Positions 15,946-26,442 of a stretch of 64,000 bases of DNA are shown here, in pieces. The notes beneath the pieces were generated by a model. It saw only the letters and a program-made list of their open reading frames with translations, did no database searches and had not been told where the DNA came from. Location of the stretch: the NCBI RefSeq assembly GCF_030409835.1, contig NZ_JAUFQO010000004.1, forward strand, positions 248,001 through 312,000, read 5' to 3'. This DNA comes from Lutimonas halocynthiae. GTDB lineage: Bacteria; Bacteroidota; Bacteroidia; Flavobacteriales; Flavobacteriaceae. Numbering within the stretch: position 1 is the first letter of the stretch; each line of letters opens with the position of its first letter. Made by a program: the position numbers and the translations under genes.

Positions 15946-18435
15946 TTATTTTTTCTTTGTAACGCGTTTCTTTTTAGCTGCCTTTTTAGGTGCGTTTTTT
16001 TCGAGTATACCCTTCACCTCATCAAGACTAAGCGCTTGAGCGTCAACAGTTTTTGGTAATTCAATTTTTGTTTTCCCTTTTAAGATATTATGACGACCCC
16101 ATCTGGCCTTTTCAACTCTGATTCCTTCGTCTTCCCAATTGTGAACAACCTTTTCAATTTCCTTCTGCTTTTTCGCCTCAATCAATTCTACGATATCCTC
16201 ATAAGTTAAATTGTCATAATCGTATTTCCTGTTGACATTTATAAACATGTTGTTCCACTTAATAAAAGGACCGAATCTTCCAACTCCTTTTTGAACCGGT
16301 AATTCCTCATATTCAGCAATAGGAGCATCTGCTTTTCGCTTCTCTTCAATCAATTCAATCGCTCTGTCTAAAGACACAGACATCGGGTTTTCATCTTTTG
16401 AAAGTGAAACAAATGACTTTCCAAACCTCACATAAGGCCCGAACCTACCATTGGCCACAATTACCTCTTCCTCTTCGTATTCACCAAGTGTCTTAGGTAA
16501 CTTAAAAAGATCCATTGCCTCTTCATAAGTGATATTCCCTAAAGTTTGCTCGCCTTGTAGGCTGGCAAATTTCGGTTTCTCTTCATCAGTTGCCTCTCCT
16601 ATTTGAACCATAGCACCAAATCTTCCCAAACGCGCATACACATTTTTCCCAGACTCTGGATCTACTCCTAACAAACGTTCCCCTTTAGCTCTCTCGGCAT
16701 TTTCAGATACATGTTCAACAGATTCATGAAAAGATCCGTAAAATTCTTTAATCATTTCTGTCCAATTTCCCTTTCCTTCAGCAATATCATCAAATTCTTT
16801 TTCAACATTGGCAGTAAAACTCAGGTCCATGATTCCGGCAAAATGATCGACTAAAAAGTCGTTAACAATTTTACCAATATCCGTGGGTACCATTTTTCCT
16901 TTATCCGCTCCAACTTTTTCGGTTAAGGTTTTTGTTTCAACCTGATCATTGGCAAGCGTTAGTTCAGTATAGGTTCTTTCTTTTCCTTCAATAGTGCCTT
17001 TCACTGCATATTCTCTTCTTTGTATAGTAGAGATGGTTGGTGCATATGTAGAGGGACGTCCGATTCCTAATTCTTCAAGTTTTCTTACCAAAGAAGCTTC
17101 AGTATAACGATATGGCGCCTTGGTATATCTTTCCGTTGCATTGATAAAACTATTATCTAGCATCTCATTCACAGAAAGTTTAGGCAACATCCCGTCCTGC
17201 TCGTCATCTTCTTGGTCATCTCCTCCTTCAAGGTATACTTTCAAGAAACCATCAAAAGTAATTACTTCACCATTTGATGTAAAAACCTCCTGATTCTTAT
17301 CGTTAATTATCCTAACATTAGTTCTTTCCAATTGTGCATCACTCATTTGTGAAGCAAGCGTTCTCTTCCAGATTAATTCATATAATCTTGCCTGATCACT
17401 TTCCGCCTGAACACTTCTTGTACTCATATTAGTTGGTCGGATCGCCTCATGCGCCTCTTGTGCACCTTTTGACTTATTCGTAAAATTTCTTGGTGTACTG
17501 TAAGCTTCTCCATAGGAAGAAGTTATTTCTTCCTGCGCTGCTGTTTTAGCATCCTCAGAAAGATTCACACTATCTGTTCTCATATAAGTAATGAGTCCGG
17601 CTTCATATAATCTTTGTGCAACAACCATTGTTTTTGCCACAGGAAAATATAACTTCCTGGAAGCCTCTTGTTGTAAAGTCGAAGTTGTAAACGGTCCTGT
17701 TGGTGATTTCTTTGCAGGTTTGGTTGTAAGGTCATCGACATTAAAAATCGCTCCTGCACAGGAATTTAAAAATTGTTCTGCTTCTTCCCTGGTTTTAAAA
17801 TTCTTAGGTAGTTTCGCTTTAAATTTTCTTCCGTCTGCATTACTGAACTCCCCAACAACTCTGTATGAAGCTTCAGGAGTGAAGTTCTCCACTTCACGCT
17901 CTCTTTCAACTATAAGTCTTACAGCTACCGATTGTACCCTTCCGGCAGATAAGCCTCCTTTTACTTTTTTCCAAAGTACCGGAGATAGCTCATATCCTAC
18001 CAATCTATCCAAAACCCTTCTTGCCTGCTGAGCATTGACCAAATCATAATTAATACTCCTTGGGTTTTCAATTGCTTTTAGAATTGCTTTTTTAGTAATT
18101 TCATGAAAAACAATCCGTTTTGTATTCTCATCAGTTAAGTTTAACTGCTCGTATAAATGCCAGGCAATGGCCTCTCCTTCTCGATCCTCATCACTTGCTA
18201 ACCAGACCGTATCTGCTTTTTTCGCTAGTGATTTTAATTTCTTCACCACCGCTTTTTTATCGGTTGAAACGGTATAGTTAGGTTTAAAATCGCTTTCTAC
18301 ATTCACCCCTAACTCTTTAGAAGGCAGGTCAGCAATGTGCCCGTAGCTTGACTCTACCACATAATCTTTTCCTAAAAATTTTTCAATGGTTTTAGCTTTG
18401 GCTGGTGACTCTACTATTACTAAATTCTTCGACAT
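15946..18435 (-). CDS. topA: DNA topoisomerase I
   Basis: An 829-residue type IA topoisomerase that relaxes negative supercoils. It begins with the Toprim domain (KNLVIVESPAKAKTIEKFLG, and DTVWLASDEDREGEAIAWHL with the acidic metal residues). The catalytic tyrosine lies in GLITYMRTDSVNLS. Zinc ribbons of the E. coli type are missing: the C-terminal repeats (RLGRFGAMVQIG, NGRFGPYVRFGK, GVGRFGPFIKW) lack cysteines, and the protein ends in a lysine-rich tail (KKAAKKKRVTKKK), both common in this phylum. It is transcribed divergently from miaB. The arginase-fold gene follows after 130 bases. Confidence 0.97.
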   Translation of the reverse strand: MSKNLVIVESPAKAKTIEKFLGKDYVVESSYGHIADLPSKELGVNVESDFKPNYTVSTDKKAVVKKLKSLAKKADTVWLASDEDREGEAIAWHLYEQLNLTDENTKRIVFHEITKKAILKAIENPRSINYDLVNAQQARRVLDRLVGYELSPVLWKKVKGGLSAGRVQSVAVRLIVEREREVENFTPEASYRVVGEFSNADGRKFKAKLPKNFKTREEAEQFLNSCAGAIFNVDDLTTKPAKKSPTGPFTTSTLQQEASRKLYFPVAKTMVVAQRLYEAGLITYMRTDSVNLSEDAKTAAQEEITSSYGEAYSTPRNFTNKSKGAQEAHEAIRPTNMSTRSVQAESDQARLYELIWKRTLASQMSDAQLERTNVRIINDKNQEVFTSNGEVITFDGFLKVYLEGGDDQEDDEQDGMLPKLSVNEMLDNSFINATERYTKAPYRYTEASLVRKLEELGIGRPSTYAPTISTIQRREYAVKGTIEGKERTYTELTLANDQVETKTLTEKVGADKGKMVPTDIGKIVNDFLVDHFAGIMDLSFTANVEKEFDDIAEGKGNWTEMIKEFYGSFHESVEHVSENAERAKGERLLGVDPESGKNVYARLGRFGAMVQIGEATDEEKPKFASLQGEQTLGNITYEEAMDLFKLPKTLGEYEEEEVIVANGRFGPYVRFGKSFVSLSKDENPMSVSLDRAIELIEEKRKADAPIAEYEELPVQKGVGRFGPFIKWNNMFINVNRKYDYDNLTYEDIVELIEAKKQKEIEKVVHNWEDEGIRVEKARWGRHNILKGKTKIELPKTVDAQALSLDEVKGILEKNAPKKAAKKKRVTKKK

Positions 18436-18513
18436 TCTTATCTGTTTTTATACGGGACGCAACATAAGAAAGATTTTCTAAACTACATGACGTGATTCCT
18501 TATTTTGAGATTG

Positions 18514-18543
18514 CAAAAGTATATAGAAATTTTTAAAACAAAA
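18514..18543 (-). promoter_or_regulatory. Promoter for topA
   Basis: On the minus strand TTTTG (18543-18539), a 17-base spacer and TACTTTTG (18521-18514) match the Bacteroidota promoter pattern. The expected start lies about 70 bases before the topA ATG. Confidence 0.6.
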
Positions 18544-18637
18544 TTTTCAAAGCCAAAAATCGTCCGTTTTAGGGATATTTTAACGTTAAACGCAATGCAT
18601 TTTTTATGTCAAAATGTCATAAAAACAAATTTTGATT

Positions 18638-18646
18638 GTATCTTTG
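18638..18646 (+). promoter_or_regulatory. Candidate -7 element for miaB
   Basis: TATCTTTG followed by C matches the -7 consensus and lies about 20 bases before the ATG at 18666. The -33 box is not clear. Its position is one reason to reject the upstream in-frame ATG at 18636, which would fall before the transcript start. Confidence 0.45.
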
Positions 18647-18665
18647 CAAACCGAAAAATTTGAGA

Positions 18666-20102
18666 ATGGCAAGTGAAAATATCATAGAAGAGAAAAAGCA
18701 AGGTCAGGCCTTAGTCACTGATAAAGTTAATGGTAACAGCAAGAAACTTTTTATAGAAAGTTACGGATGTCAGATGAACCTTAACGACAGTGAGATCGTA
18801 GCATCAATACTAGCTAAGGAAGGATTTAACACAACTCATTTACTCGAAGAAGCAGATCTTGTATTGGTAAATACCTGCTCAATAAGAGAGAAAGCGGAAC
18901 AGACTATTAGAAAAAGACTACAAAAATATAACCGTGTCAGACGCATTAATCCAGGAATGAAAATCGGTGTTCTTGGATGCATGGCAGAAAGGTTAAAAAC
19001 TAAATTTTTAGAAGAAGAAAAAATGGTTGACTTGGTAGTTGGTCCTGATGCTTATCGAGATCTGCCAAATTTGGTCAGGGAAATTGAAAGCGGGAAGGAT
19101 GCCATTAATGTTATCTTATCAAAAGAAGAAACATATGGTGATGTTACGCCGGTAAGACTCAATAGCAATGGCGTATCAGCCTTTATTTCTATTACCCGGG
19201 GTTGTGACAACATGTGCACCTTTTGCGTAGTTCCGTTTACGCGAGGAAGAGAAAGAAGTCGTGATCCTCAAAGCATTGTAAAAGAAGCGCAAGACCTTTG
19301 GGAAAAAGGATACAAAGAAATTACCTTGTTAGGTCAAAATGTTGATTCCTATTTATGGTACGGTGGTGGTTTGAAAAAAGACTTTAAAAATGCTTCGGAA
19401 ATTGCAAAGGCCACAGCTACTGACTTCTCAAAATTATTAGAAATGGTGGCACTTGCTGTTCCTAAGATGAGAATTCGATTTGCCACGTCAAATCCTCAAG
19501 ACATGAGTGTTGATGTATTACATAGCATGGCTAAATTTGATAATATTTGTAATTATATCCATTTACCTGTTCAAACAGGTAGTACAAGAATGCTCGAGAG
19601 GATGAACAGGCAGCATACACGTGAAGAATATATGGAGTTGGTTGACAACGTTAAAAGAATTATACCGGATTGTGCTATTTCTCAAGACATGATAACAGGT
19701 TTTTGTGGGGAGACAGAAGAAGATCATCAAGACACCTTATCTTTAATGGAATATGTGGAATATGATTTTGGATTCATGTTTGCTTATTCTGAAAGACCTG
19801 GAACGCTTGCAGCAAAAAAAATGGAGGATGATGTGCCTCATGAAATTAAAAAGAGAAGACTATCAGAAATTATTAACTTACAACAGCGTCTTAGCTTATC
19901 GAAAATGCAACAAGCAGTTGGCAAGACTGTTGAGATCCTTATTGAAGGTGATTCAAAAAAATCTTCAGAACACTGGATGGGTAGAAATTCTCAAAACGCA
20001 GTAGCCGTTTTCCCAAAAACAGATGAGAAAATTGGAGATTTGGTTATGGTGCGCGTTGATGATTGCACATCAGCTACACTAATCGGAACAAGAGTAGCTT
20101 AA
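18666..20102 (+). CDS. miaB: tRNA-2-methylthio-N6-isopentenyladenosine synthase MiaB
   Basis: A 478-residue radical SAM methylthiotransferase that adds the 2-methylthio group at tRNA position A37. The N-terminal UPF0004 domain carries three cysteines in YGCQMN, NTCSIRE and LGCMAE that hold the auxiliary cluster. The radical SAM motif is RGCDNMCTFC. A C-terminal TRAM domain ends the protein. I start at 18666 (MASENIIEEKK) rather than at the ATG at 18636 because a -7 element overlaps the latter. It is the first of a plus-strand run: miaB, sigma-54 activator, lptE, unknown gene, secG. Confidence 0.95.
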   Translation: MASENIIEEKKQGQALVTDKVNGNSKKLFIESYGCQMNLNDSEIVASILAKEGFNTTHLLEEADLVLVNTCSIREKAEQTIRKRLQKYNRVRRINPGMKIGVLGCMAERLKTKFLEEEKMVDLVVGPDAYRDLPNLVREIESGKDAINVILSKEETYGDVTPVRLNSNGVSAFISITRGCDNMCTFCVVPFTRGRERSRDPQSIVKEAQDLWEKGYKEITLLGQNVDSYLWYGGGLKKDFKNASEIAKATATDFSKLLEMVALAVPKMRIRFATSNPQDMSVDVLHSMAKFDNICNYIHLPVQTGSTRMLERMNRQHTREEYMELVDNVKRIIPDCAISQDMITGFCGETEEDHQDTLSLMEYVEYDFGFMFAYSERPGTLAAKKMEDDVPHEIKKRRLSEIINLQQRLSLSKMQQAVGKTVEILIEGDSKKSSEHWMGRNSQNAVAVFPKTDEKIGDLVMVRVDDCTSATLIGTRVA

Positions 20103-20156
20103 TCTAGATAAATTGATAACAAAACCTGATTTGATCAGGAATAAAAATAGTTCAGC

Positions 20157-21398
20157 TTGGATTCATTACAGACTATAAAACAGCGATTCGGTATTATTGG
20201 AAATAACAACCAACTTAATCTGGCTCTTCAAAAAGCCATGCGGGTAGCGCCCACTGATATTTCTGTACTCGTAACCGGTGAAAGTGGTGTTGGGAAAGAA
20301 GTTATTCCTAAAATAATTCATAATCTATCTCATAGAAAACATGCCAAGTATATAGCTGTAAATTGTGGAGCTATTCCTGAAGGAACAATAGATAGTGAAT
20401 TGTTTGGACATGAGAAAGGATCCTTTACAGGAGCATCTCAAACAAGAAACGGCTACTTTGAGGTAGCTGATGGAGGTACGATATTCCTGGATGAAGTTGG
20501 AGAACTTCCACTTACTACTCAGGTAAGGTTATTGAGGGTTCTTGAAAATGGAGAATTTTTCAAAGTTGGTTCATCTAAAGTGCAGAAAACGAATGTTAGA
20601 ATAGTTGCTGCTACCAATTTAAATATGCCTGAAGCCATCCAAAAAGGCAAATTCAGAGAAGATCTTTACTACCGTCTTAGTACTGTTGAAATCTATTTAC
20701 CCGCTCTAAGAAACAGACCTGATGACATCCATTTATTGTTCAGAAAGTTTGCCGCTGATTTTGCTCAAAAATACAATATGCCCACAATTAGACTTGATGA
20801 TGAAGCCATTGAGGCATTGGTTTCGAATCAATGGAAAGGAAATATAAGGCAATTGAGAAATCTGACCGAGCAAATTTCGGTGATTGAACAAAACAGAAAT
20901 ATTACTGGTGCCTTATTGCGCACTTACCTGCCAGATTATAATCAAAATTTACCAGCTCTCATTTCAGATAAAAAGCCTGAAAGCGATTTTGCCAATGAAA
21001 GAGAAATTCTATACAAAATCCTTTTTGATATGAGAAACGATATCACAGATCTTAAGAAATTAACAAAAGAATTACTAAGTGAAGAGGCACCGAATAAAAG
21101 TGAGAAGAACACGCAGTTATTGATAGATAAGATCTACGGGGAAAACGAAGAATCAGACGAAGGACATACACTGGAGATTATATCGCAAGATGAGAGAGAG
21201 AGTTTTGAGCCTCATCCCAATATTGTTTCTTTTGATGATGCTGAAACCATAGAAGAAACGGTTTCGCTGCAAGAAAAAGAGGTTGAAATGATCAAACAAG
21301 CGCTTGACAGAAACAAAGGAAAAAGGAAACTTGCCGCTAAAGAATTAGGCATTTCTGAAAGGACTTTATACAGAAAAATAAACCAATATAATTTGTGA
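20157..21398 (+). CDS. Sigma-54-dependent transcriptional activator without receiver domain
   Basis: A 413-residue AAA+ activator. It begins directly with the AAA+ domain: Walker A GESGVGKE (residues 41-48), the sigma-54 contact loop GSFTGA (88-93, Ser replacing the usual first Ala) and Walker B GGTIFLDEVGELP. An acidic linker and a Fis-type helix-turn-helix end it (NKGKRKLAAKELGISERTLYRKI). There is no phosphoacceptor or GAF domain, so activity is probably set by level or by a partner. The start codon is TTG at 20157; it is supported because this start gives the family's usual N-terminus just before FGIIGNN and no in-frame ATG fits. Targets are unknown. Confidence 0.92.
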   Translation: MDSLQTIKQRFGIIGNNNQLNLALQKAMRVAPTDISVLVTGESGVGKEVIPKIIHNLSHRKHAKYIAVNCGAIPEGTIDSELFGHEKGSFTGASQTRNGYFEVADGGTIFLDEVGELPLTTQVRLLRVLENGEFFKVGSSKVQKTNVRIVAATNLNMPEAIQKGKFREDLYYRLSTVEIYLPALRNRPDDIHLLFRKFAADFAQKYNMPTIRLDDEAIEALVSNQWKGNIRQLRNLTEQISVIEQNRNITGALLRTYLPDYNQNLPALISDKKPESDFANEREILYKILFDMRNDITDLKKLTKELLSEEAPNKSEKNTQLLIDKIYGENEESDEGHTLEIISQDERESFEPHPNIVSFDDAETIEETVSLQEKEVEMIKQALDRNKGKRKLAAKELGISERTLYRKINQYNL

Positions 21399-21501
21399 TT
21401 TCAATCCTTTAATTGTTTATTTGTTCATCTTAATTTGACTTTGACATCCTTAAGTCGAACTACGAATTTATCACCATTTGGTTTTGCACATATAGTATAT
21501 C

Positions 21502-22005
21502 ATGAAAAACACATTATTTGGATTAGCTTGCATCTTACTTCTTATCCCGGTTGGCTGCGGAGTGTATTCATTTACTGGAGGAAGTACAGGAGATGCAAAG
21601 ACCATACAAATAGATTATTTTCCGAATACGGCGATACTTGTTGAGCCCACTTTAAGTCAAAGCTTTACGGTGGCCCTTCAGGATCTCTTTTTAAGACAAA
21701 CCAATCTAAAATTAACTGATGCAGGCGGTGACTTGCATTTCGAAGGTGAAATCACTCAATACAGGATTACTCCTATTGCGGCCACTGCTGAACAGACTGC
21801 TGCTCAAAACAGACTTACTGTAAGTGTAAGAGTGAGGTATTACAATAGATTAAATGAAGAGGATAATTTTGAACAAACCTTTTCCTTCTATAGTGATTAT
21901 GACGGAAGTTTACAGTTAACTGGTTCTGTACTAGAAGCTGCCTATGACGATATCTTTGAAAGAATAACCCAAGATGTATTTAATGCGGCTGTTGCTAAAT
22001 GGTAG
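21502..22005 (+). CDS. lptE: LPS assembly lipoprotein LptE
   Basis: A 167-residue outer-membrane lipoprotein (signal NTLFGLACILLLIPVGC, Cys19, immediately followed by GVYSFTGGS). This is the Bacteroidota LptE type, which plugs the LptD barrel and helps insert lipopolysaccharide. The pattern TIQIDYFPNTAILVEPTLSQ, LTDAGGDLHFEGEITQYRI and the C-terminal DIFERITQDVFNAAVAKW is typical. It lies between the sigma-54 activator and an unknown gene that begins three bases after its stop, a neighbourhood widely kept in flavobacteria. Confidence 0.92.
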   Translation: MKNTLFGLACILLLIPVGCGVYSFTGGSTGDAKTIQIDYFPNTAILVEPTLSQSFTVALQDLFLRQTNLKLTDAGGDLHFEGEITQYRITPIAATAEQTAAQNRLTVSVRVRYYNRLNEEDNFEQTFSFYSDYDGSLQLTGSVLEAAYDDIFERITQDVFNAAVAKW

Positions 22006-22008
22006 ATT

Positions 22009-22818
22009 ATGAACTTAATTGAATTTAATGAAATATTGTCCGGACCTGACCAGATCAAAAAAAGTCAGCTAGCGGGATTACAGCAAATCACCGAACAATA
22101 CCCTTATTTTCAAGTTGCCCATTATCTTCATTTAAAAGGATTAAAAAAGCGTCGCAGTTTTAAATACAATGATCATTTAAAAAAAACAGCTGCCTATACC
22201 ACAGACCGTTCTTTGCTATTTGACAATATTACTTCCGATGATCTTGATATCCACCCTGCACCCAGTGATCTGATCGTTGAAAAAAATGACACATCTGTGA
22301 AGGAGGAAGCTGACATCGCTGAAGTCGATAAGCTATCAGATGAGGTCATACCTACAGATGTGCATCCGGAAGAAACGACACCTGAAGAAACCCTGAAGGT
22401 TGGACAACCCTTAGATTTTAAAAGTGATGAAACTTTTTCATTTAGAGAATGGTTGCAATTGAGCAGTTTTGAACCAATAAACAGGTCAGTCACTGCCCCA
22501 ATAGAAGAAAAAATACCATCTCAAAAGCGACCTGATACTGCAGATAAAGGAGTTGGGAATATGGACCTTATTGACAAATTCATTGCCGCAAGTCCTAAAA
22601 TAAACCCCTCTCTATATGATAGTTACACCGACGTCGGCATGGACAGTGTACAAGAAAACGAGAGCTTAATGACCGAAACTTTAGCACATGTTTATGTGGA
22701 ACAAAAAAAGTATAAAAAAGCGATTACAGCTTTTACTATTTTAAGTTTGAAATATCCGGAAAAAAGTAGTTTCTTTGCACACCAAATTCAGGCAGTCAAA
22801 AAATTACAAGAAAAATAA
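22009..22818 (+). CDS. Unknown protein between lptE and secG, tetratricopeptide-like C-terminus
   Basis: A 269-residue cytoplasmic protein with no signal peptide or membrane segment. Residues 1-60 form a helical block (MNLIEFNEILSGPDQIKKSQ, YFQVAHYLHLKGLKKRRSF). The middle is acidic and variable (many Glu, Asp, Pro and Thr). The last 45 residues look like one tetratricopeptide hairpin: ETLAHVYVEQKKYKKAITAF then SLKYPEKSSFFAHQI. Such proteins occur at this locus across flavobacteria without a known role. It is tightly packed, three bases after lptE and eight before secG, so it is surely co-transcribed; a link to envelope biogenesis is inferred from that only. Confidence 0.8.
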   Translation: MNLIEFNEILSGPDQIKKSQLAGLQQITEQYPYFQVAHYLHLKGLKKRRSFKYNDHLKKTAAYTTDRSLLFDNITSDDLDIHPAPSDLIVEKNDTSVKEEADIAEVDKLSDEVIPTDVHPEETTPEETLKVGQPLDFKSDETFSFREWLQLSSFEPINRSVTAPIEEKIPSQKRPDTADKGVGNMDLIDKFIAASPKINPSLYDSYTDVGMDSVQENESLMTETLAHVYVEQKKYKKAITAFTILSLKYPEKSSFFAHQIQAVKKLQEK

Positions 22819-22826
22819 AATAAGTT

Positions 22827-23168
22827 ATGTCATATCTTTTATTCTTAATTTTGATAATTATTGTTTCAGTATTATTAATACTTGTTATCATGGTACAAAA
22901 CCCTAAAGGTGGTGGTCTTTCTTCTTCTTTTGGAGGTGGTGGATCTCAAAACCTTGGTGGTGTGCAGAATACTACGAATTTCCTTGATAAAAGTACTTGG
23001 GGATTAGCTATTGCCTTGTTCGCTTTGATTTTATTATCAAATTTTGCGATTCCAAGGAACAATGTAGTTGACCTAAAATCTGAAACAGAAGGTATCATCA
23101 ACAGTAGAGAAGTGTTAGATACACCTCAAACCTTAGACACTGACAAAGTGATAGACAGCAGTAACTAA
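22827..23168 (+). CDS. secG: Preprotein translocase subunit SecG
   Basis: A 113-residue membrane protein with two hydrophobic segments (LFLILIIIVSVLLILVIMVQ and STWGLAIALFALILLSNFAI) around the conserved cytoplasmic loop NPKGGGLSSSFGGGGSQNLGG. This is the SecG pattern; the protein assists SecYE in protein export. It is the last gene of the miaB-to-secG run and ends at a strong terminator. SecE, its partner, is encoded at 45056-45247 on the other strand. Confidence 0.95.
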   Translation: MSYLLFLILIIIVSVLLILVIMVQNPKGGGLSSSFGGGGSQNLGGVQNTTNFLDKSTWGLAIALFALILLSNFAIPRNNVVDLKSETEGIINSREVLDTPQTLDTDKVIDSSN

Positions 23169-23187
23169 GCTATTCAAAAAATCAAAT

Positions 23188-23225
23188 AAAAATGCCAACG
23201 TAATGACACGTTGGCATTTTTTTTT
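23188..23225 (+). terminator. Intrinsic terminator after secG
   Basis: AAATGCCAACG pairs with CGTTGGCATTT around an eight-base loop, followed by a run of nine T residues. It separates secG from groES. Confidence 0.93.
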
Positions 23226-23228
23226 AAC

Positions 23229-23266
23229 ATTTGTCAGTTTTTGAACAATGGCAATGTTTTTGCATC
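23229..23266 (+). promoter_or_regulatory. Candidate promoter for groESL
   Basis: TTTG (about 23229-23232), a 21-base spacer and TGTTTTTG resemble the Bacteroidota promoter with one mismatch in the -7 box, about 45 bases before the groES ATG. There is no CIRCE inverted repeat (TTAGCACTC with GAGTGCTAA), so HrcA control is not indicated. Confidence 0.35.
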
Positions 23267-23302
23267 ATTCAAGAAAACATTAATAACCTTAAAATTTATA
23301 TA

Positions 23303-23581
23303 ATGAGTAAATTAACAATTAAGCCTCTAGCAGACAGAGTTCTTATTGAGCCTTTAGCGGCTGAAACCAAAACTGCATCCGGAATATACATTCCTGATTC
23401 AGCTAAAGAGAAACCACAACAAGGTAAAGTTGTAGCAGTTGGAAATGGTAGCAAAGATGAGCCAATGACTGTTCAAATTGGAGATACAGTTTTATATGGC
23501 AAATTTGCAGGTACAGAATTAAAATTGGATGGAAATGATTATTTGATCATGAGAGAAAGTGACATTTTCGCTATCGTTTAA
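23303..23581 (+). CDS. groS: Co-chaperonin GroES
   Basis: A 92-residue co-chaperonin that caps the GroEL chamber. The sequence [19 protein letters not shown], the mobile loop [20 protein letters not shown], and [26 protein letters not shown] match the family over its full length. The frame is open upstream from 23231, but only the ATG at 23303 gives the normal GroES start. The groEL gene follows 31 bases later in the same transcript, as usual. Confidence 0.97.
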   Translation: MSKLTIKPLADRVLIEPLAAETKTASGIYIPDSAKEKPQQGKVVAVGNGSKDEPMTVQIGDTVLYGKFAGTELKLDGNDYLIMRESDIFAIV

Positions 23582-23591
23582 TCCTAACTAA

Positions 23592-25247
<1,656 letters not shown>

Positions 25248-25283
25248 AACATCAATATTCTATAGAGAATAAATATAGTAGAG

Positions 25284-25317
25284 CACCTGTTTGAGTCATC
25301 AAACAGGTGTTTTTTTT
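25284..25317 (+). terminator. Intrinsic terminator after groEL
   Basis: CACCTGTTTGA (25284-25294) and TCAAACAGGTG (25299-25309) form an 11-bp perfect stem with a four-base loop, followed by eight T residues. The T-tract runs into the stop codon of the convergent DUF962 gene. Confidence 0.93.
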
Positions 25318-25636
25318 ATGCGTCCTTACTTGCATCAAATGAAATCTTACCCAACAAAATATCAAAAAACATTTTAAAATCAGATAATAAACTCCATAAA
25401 GGATAAGAAAAAGTAGCTGGCTTATTTTTTTCAAAAAAGAAATGCCCAACCCAGGCAAAACCGTAACCTAAAACCGGAACAAAAAACCATAGCACTGACT
25501 CACTTAAATAAACCGCCAAGAATGCCAAGACAAAAACCAAAAATGTACCGATAAAGTGTAAAACTCTACATGTCTTATTTTTATGCTCTGTCAGATAAAA
25601 TTGATAAAACTCAGTATATGTTTTAATTCTATTCAT
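25316..25636 (-). CDS. DUF962 (Mpo1-like) membrane protein
   Basis: A 106-residue protein with the DUF962 layout: an N-terminal YQFYLTEHKNKTCRVLHFIGT block with the conserved histidines, three hydrophobic segments (VFVLAFLAVYL, VLWFFVPVLGYGFAWVGHFFF, and one near the end) and the motif FEKNKPATFSYPLWSLLSDFKMF. The yeast homologue Mpo1 is an iron-dependent dioxygenase that alpha-oxidises 2-hydroxy fatty acids, and the conserved histidines (HxxxxC, HFIG, GH) are consistent with iron binding. Its ATG overlaps the upstream DUF2461 stop by four bases, so the two form a unit. Substrate in bacteria is unknown. Confidence 0.88.
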   Translation of the reverse strand: MNRIKTYTEFYQFYLTEHKNKTCRVLHFIGTFLVFVLAFLAVYLSESVLWFFVPVLGYGFAWVGHFFFEKNKPATFSYPLWSLLSDFKMFFDILLGKISFDASKDA

Positions 25637-26307
25637 ATCGTATTGTATAAAGCTTTCGTTAAAAATATTTTCATTGATCTTGCTTTTTGTTCAAGTTCCA
25701 AAATCGTTTCCATTAAATTATTAGCTGTTATAATCTCAGGAGGCAGATGCGTAAAATAATACCATTGCTTGTTCATTAACAAAGGTTGCCCTTCTGCACT
25801 TTCTTTAAATTCGCCAGGAATTCGCTTGCTTTTTTCTCCATGCAAATCCCCAAAAACATTTTTAAAATTAGCGTCTTCCAATAAATTATTTAATTTACTG
25901 CTATGTTGTTTAAAATAAGATCTCAATTTTTGAACTTGTTTTGTGTTGGGCATATAGATGCCACCATAAAAGGCTAGTTTTTCTGGTCCAAGTTCTATAT
26001 AAATGCCTGGATGATTTTTGTCCTTACGCCCCTCGCTGCTAATAATGGCTGAATTATTTAATTTATAGGGTGTTTTATCCTTAGAAAAGCGAATATCTCT
26101 ATTGATCCTAAAAATAGCATCCTTGGGTTCAATAGCCAATGATGTATCATCTCTCGACAGTGCCTTAATCAAATCACCAATAAAAACTTTAAATGGTTCA
26201 CGTACTTCAGTCTCGTAACGCTTTCTATTTAGATCAAACCAGTCTTTATGGTTATTTGCTGCCAATTCTTTAAAGAACTCCAGATAATCTTGACTAAAAT
26301 ATTGCAT
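25633..26307 (-). CDS. DUF2461 domain protein
   Basis: A 224-residue cytoplasmic protein of the DUF2461 family (TIGR02453). The usual opening YLEFFKELAANNHKDWFDLNRKRYE is present, followed by FRINRDIRFSKDKTPYK and GIYIELGPEKLAFYGGIYMP. The family is widespread in bacteria and fungi and has no proven function; it belongs to proteins annotated only by domain. It is the first gene of a two-gene unit with the DUF962 protein, translationally coupled by a four-base overlap. Confidence 0.88.
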   Translation of the reverse strand: MQYFSQDYLEFFKELAANNHKDWFDLNRKRYETEVREPFKVFIGDLIKALSRDDTSLAIEPKDAIFRINRDIRFSKDKTPYKLNNSAIISSEGRKDKNHPGIYIELGPEKLAFYGGIYMPNTKQVQKLRSYFKQHSSKLNNLLEDANFKNVFGDLHGEKSKRIPGEFKESAEGQPLLMNKQWYYFTHLPPEIITANNLMETILELEQKARSMKIFLTKALYNTI

Positions 26308-26442
26308 AATTAGCTAATTATTAAAGATTTTGAAAAATACAAAAAATCATTGAAACACAATAAATGGATTAATTTCGGCAGGATTATACTTAATTCAGAA
26401 AAAATTCTAACTTAGAACATCCTTACAATCAACTAACTTTCT

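Noticed and set aside
23221-23303. Possible CIRCE element before groES
   Set aside because: I looked for TTAGCACTC and its inverted partner in the leader and found neither.
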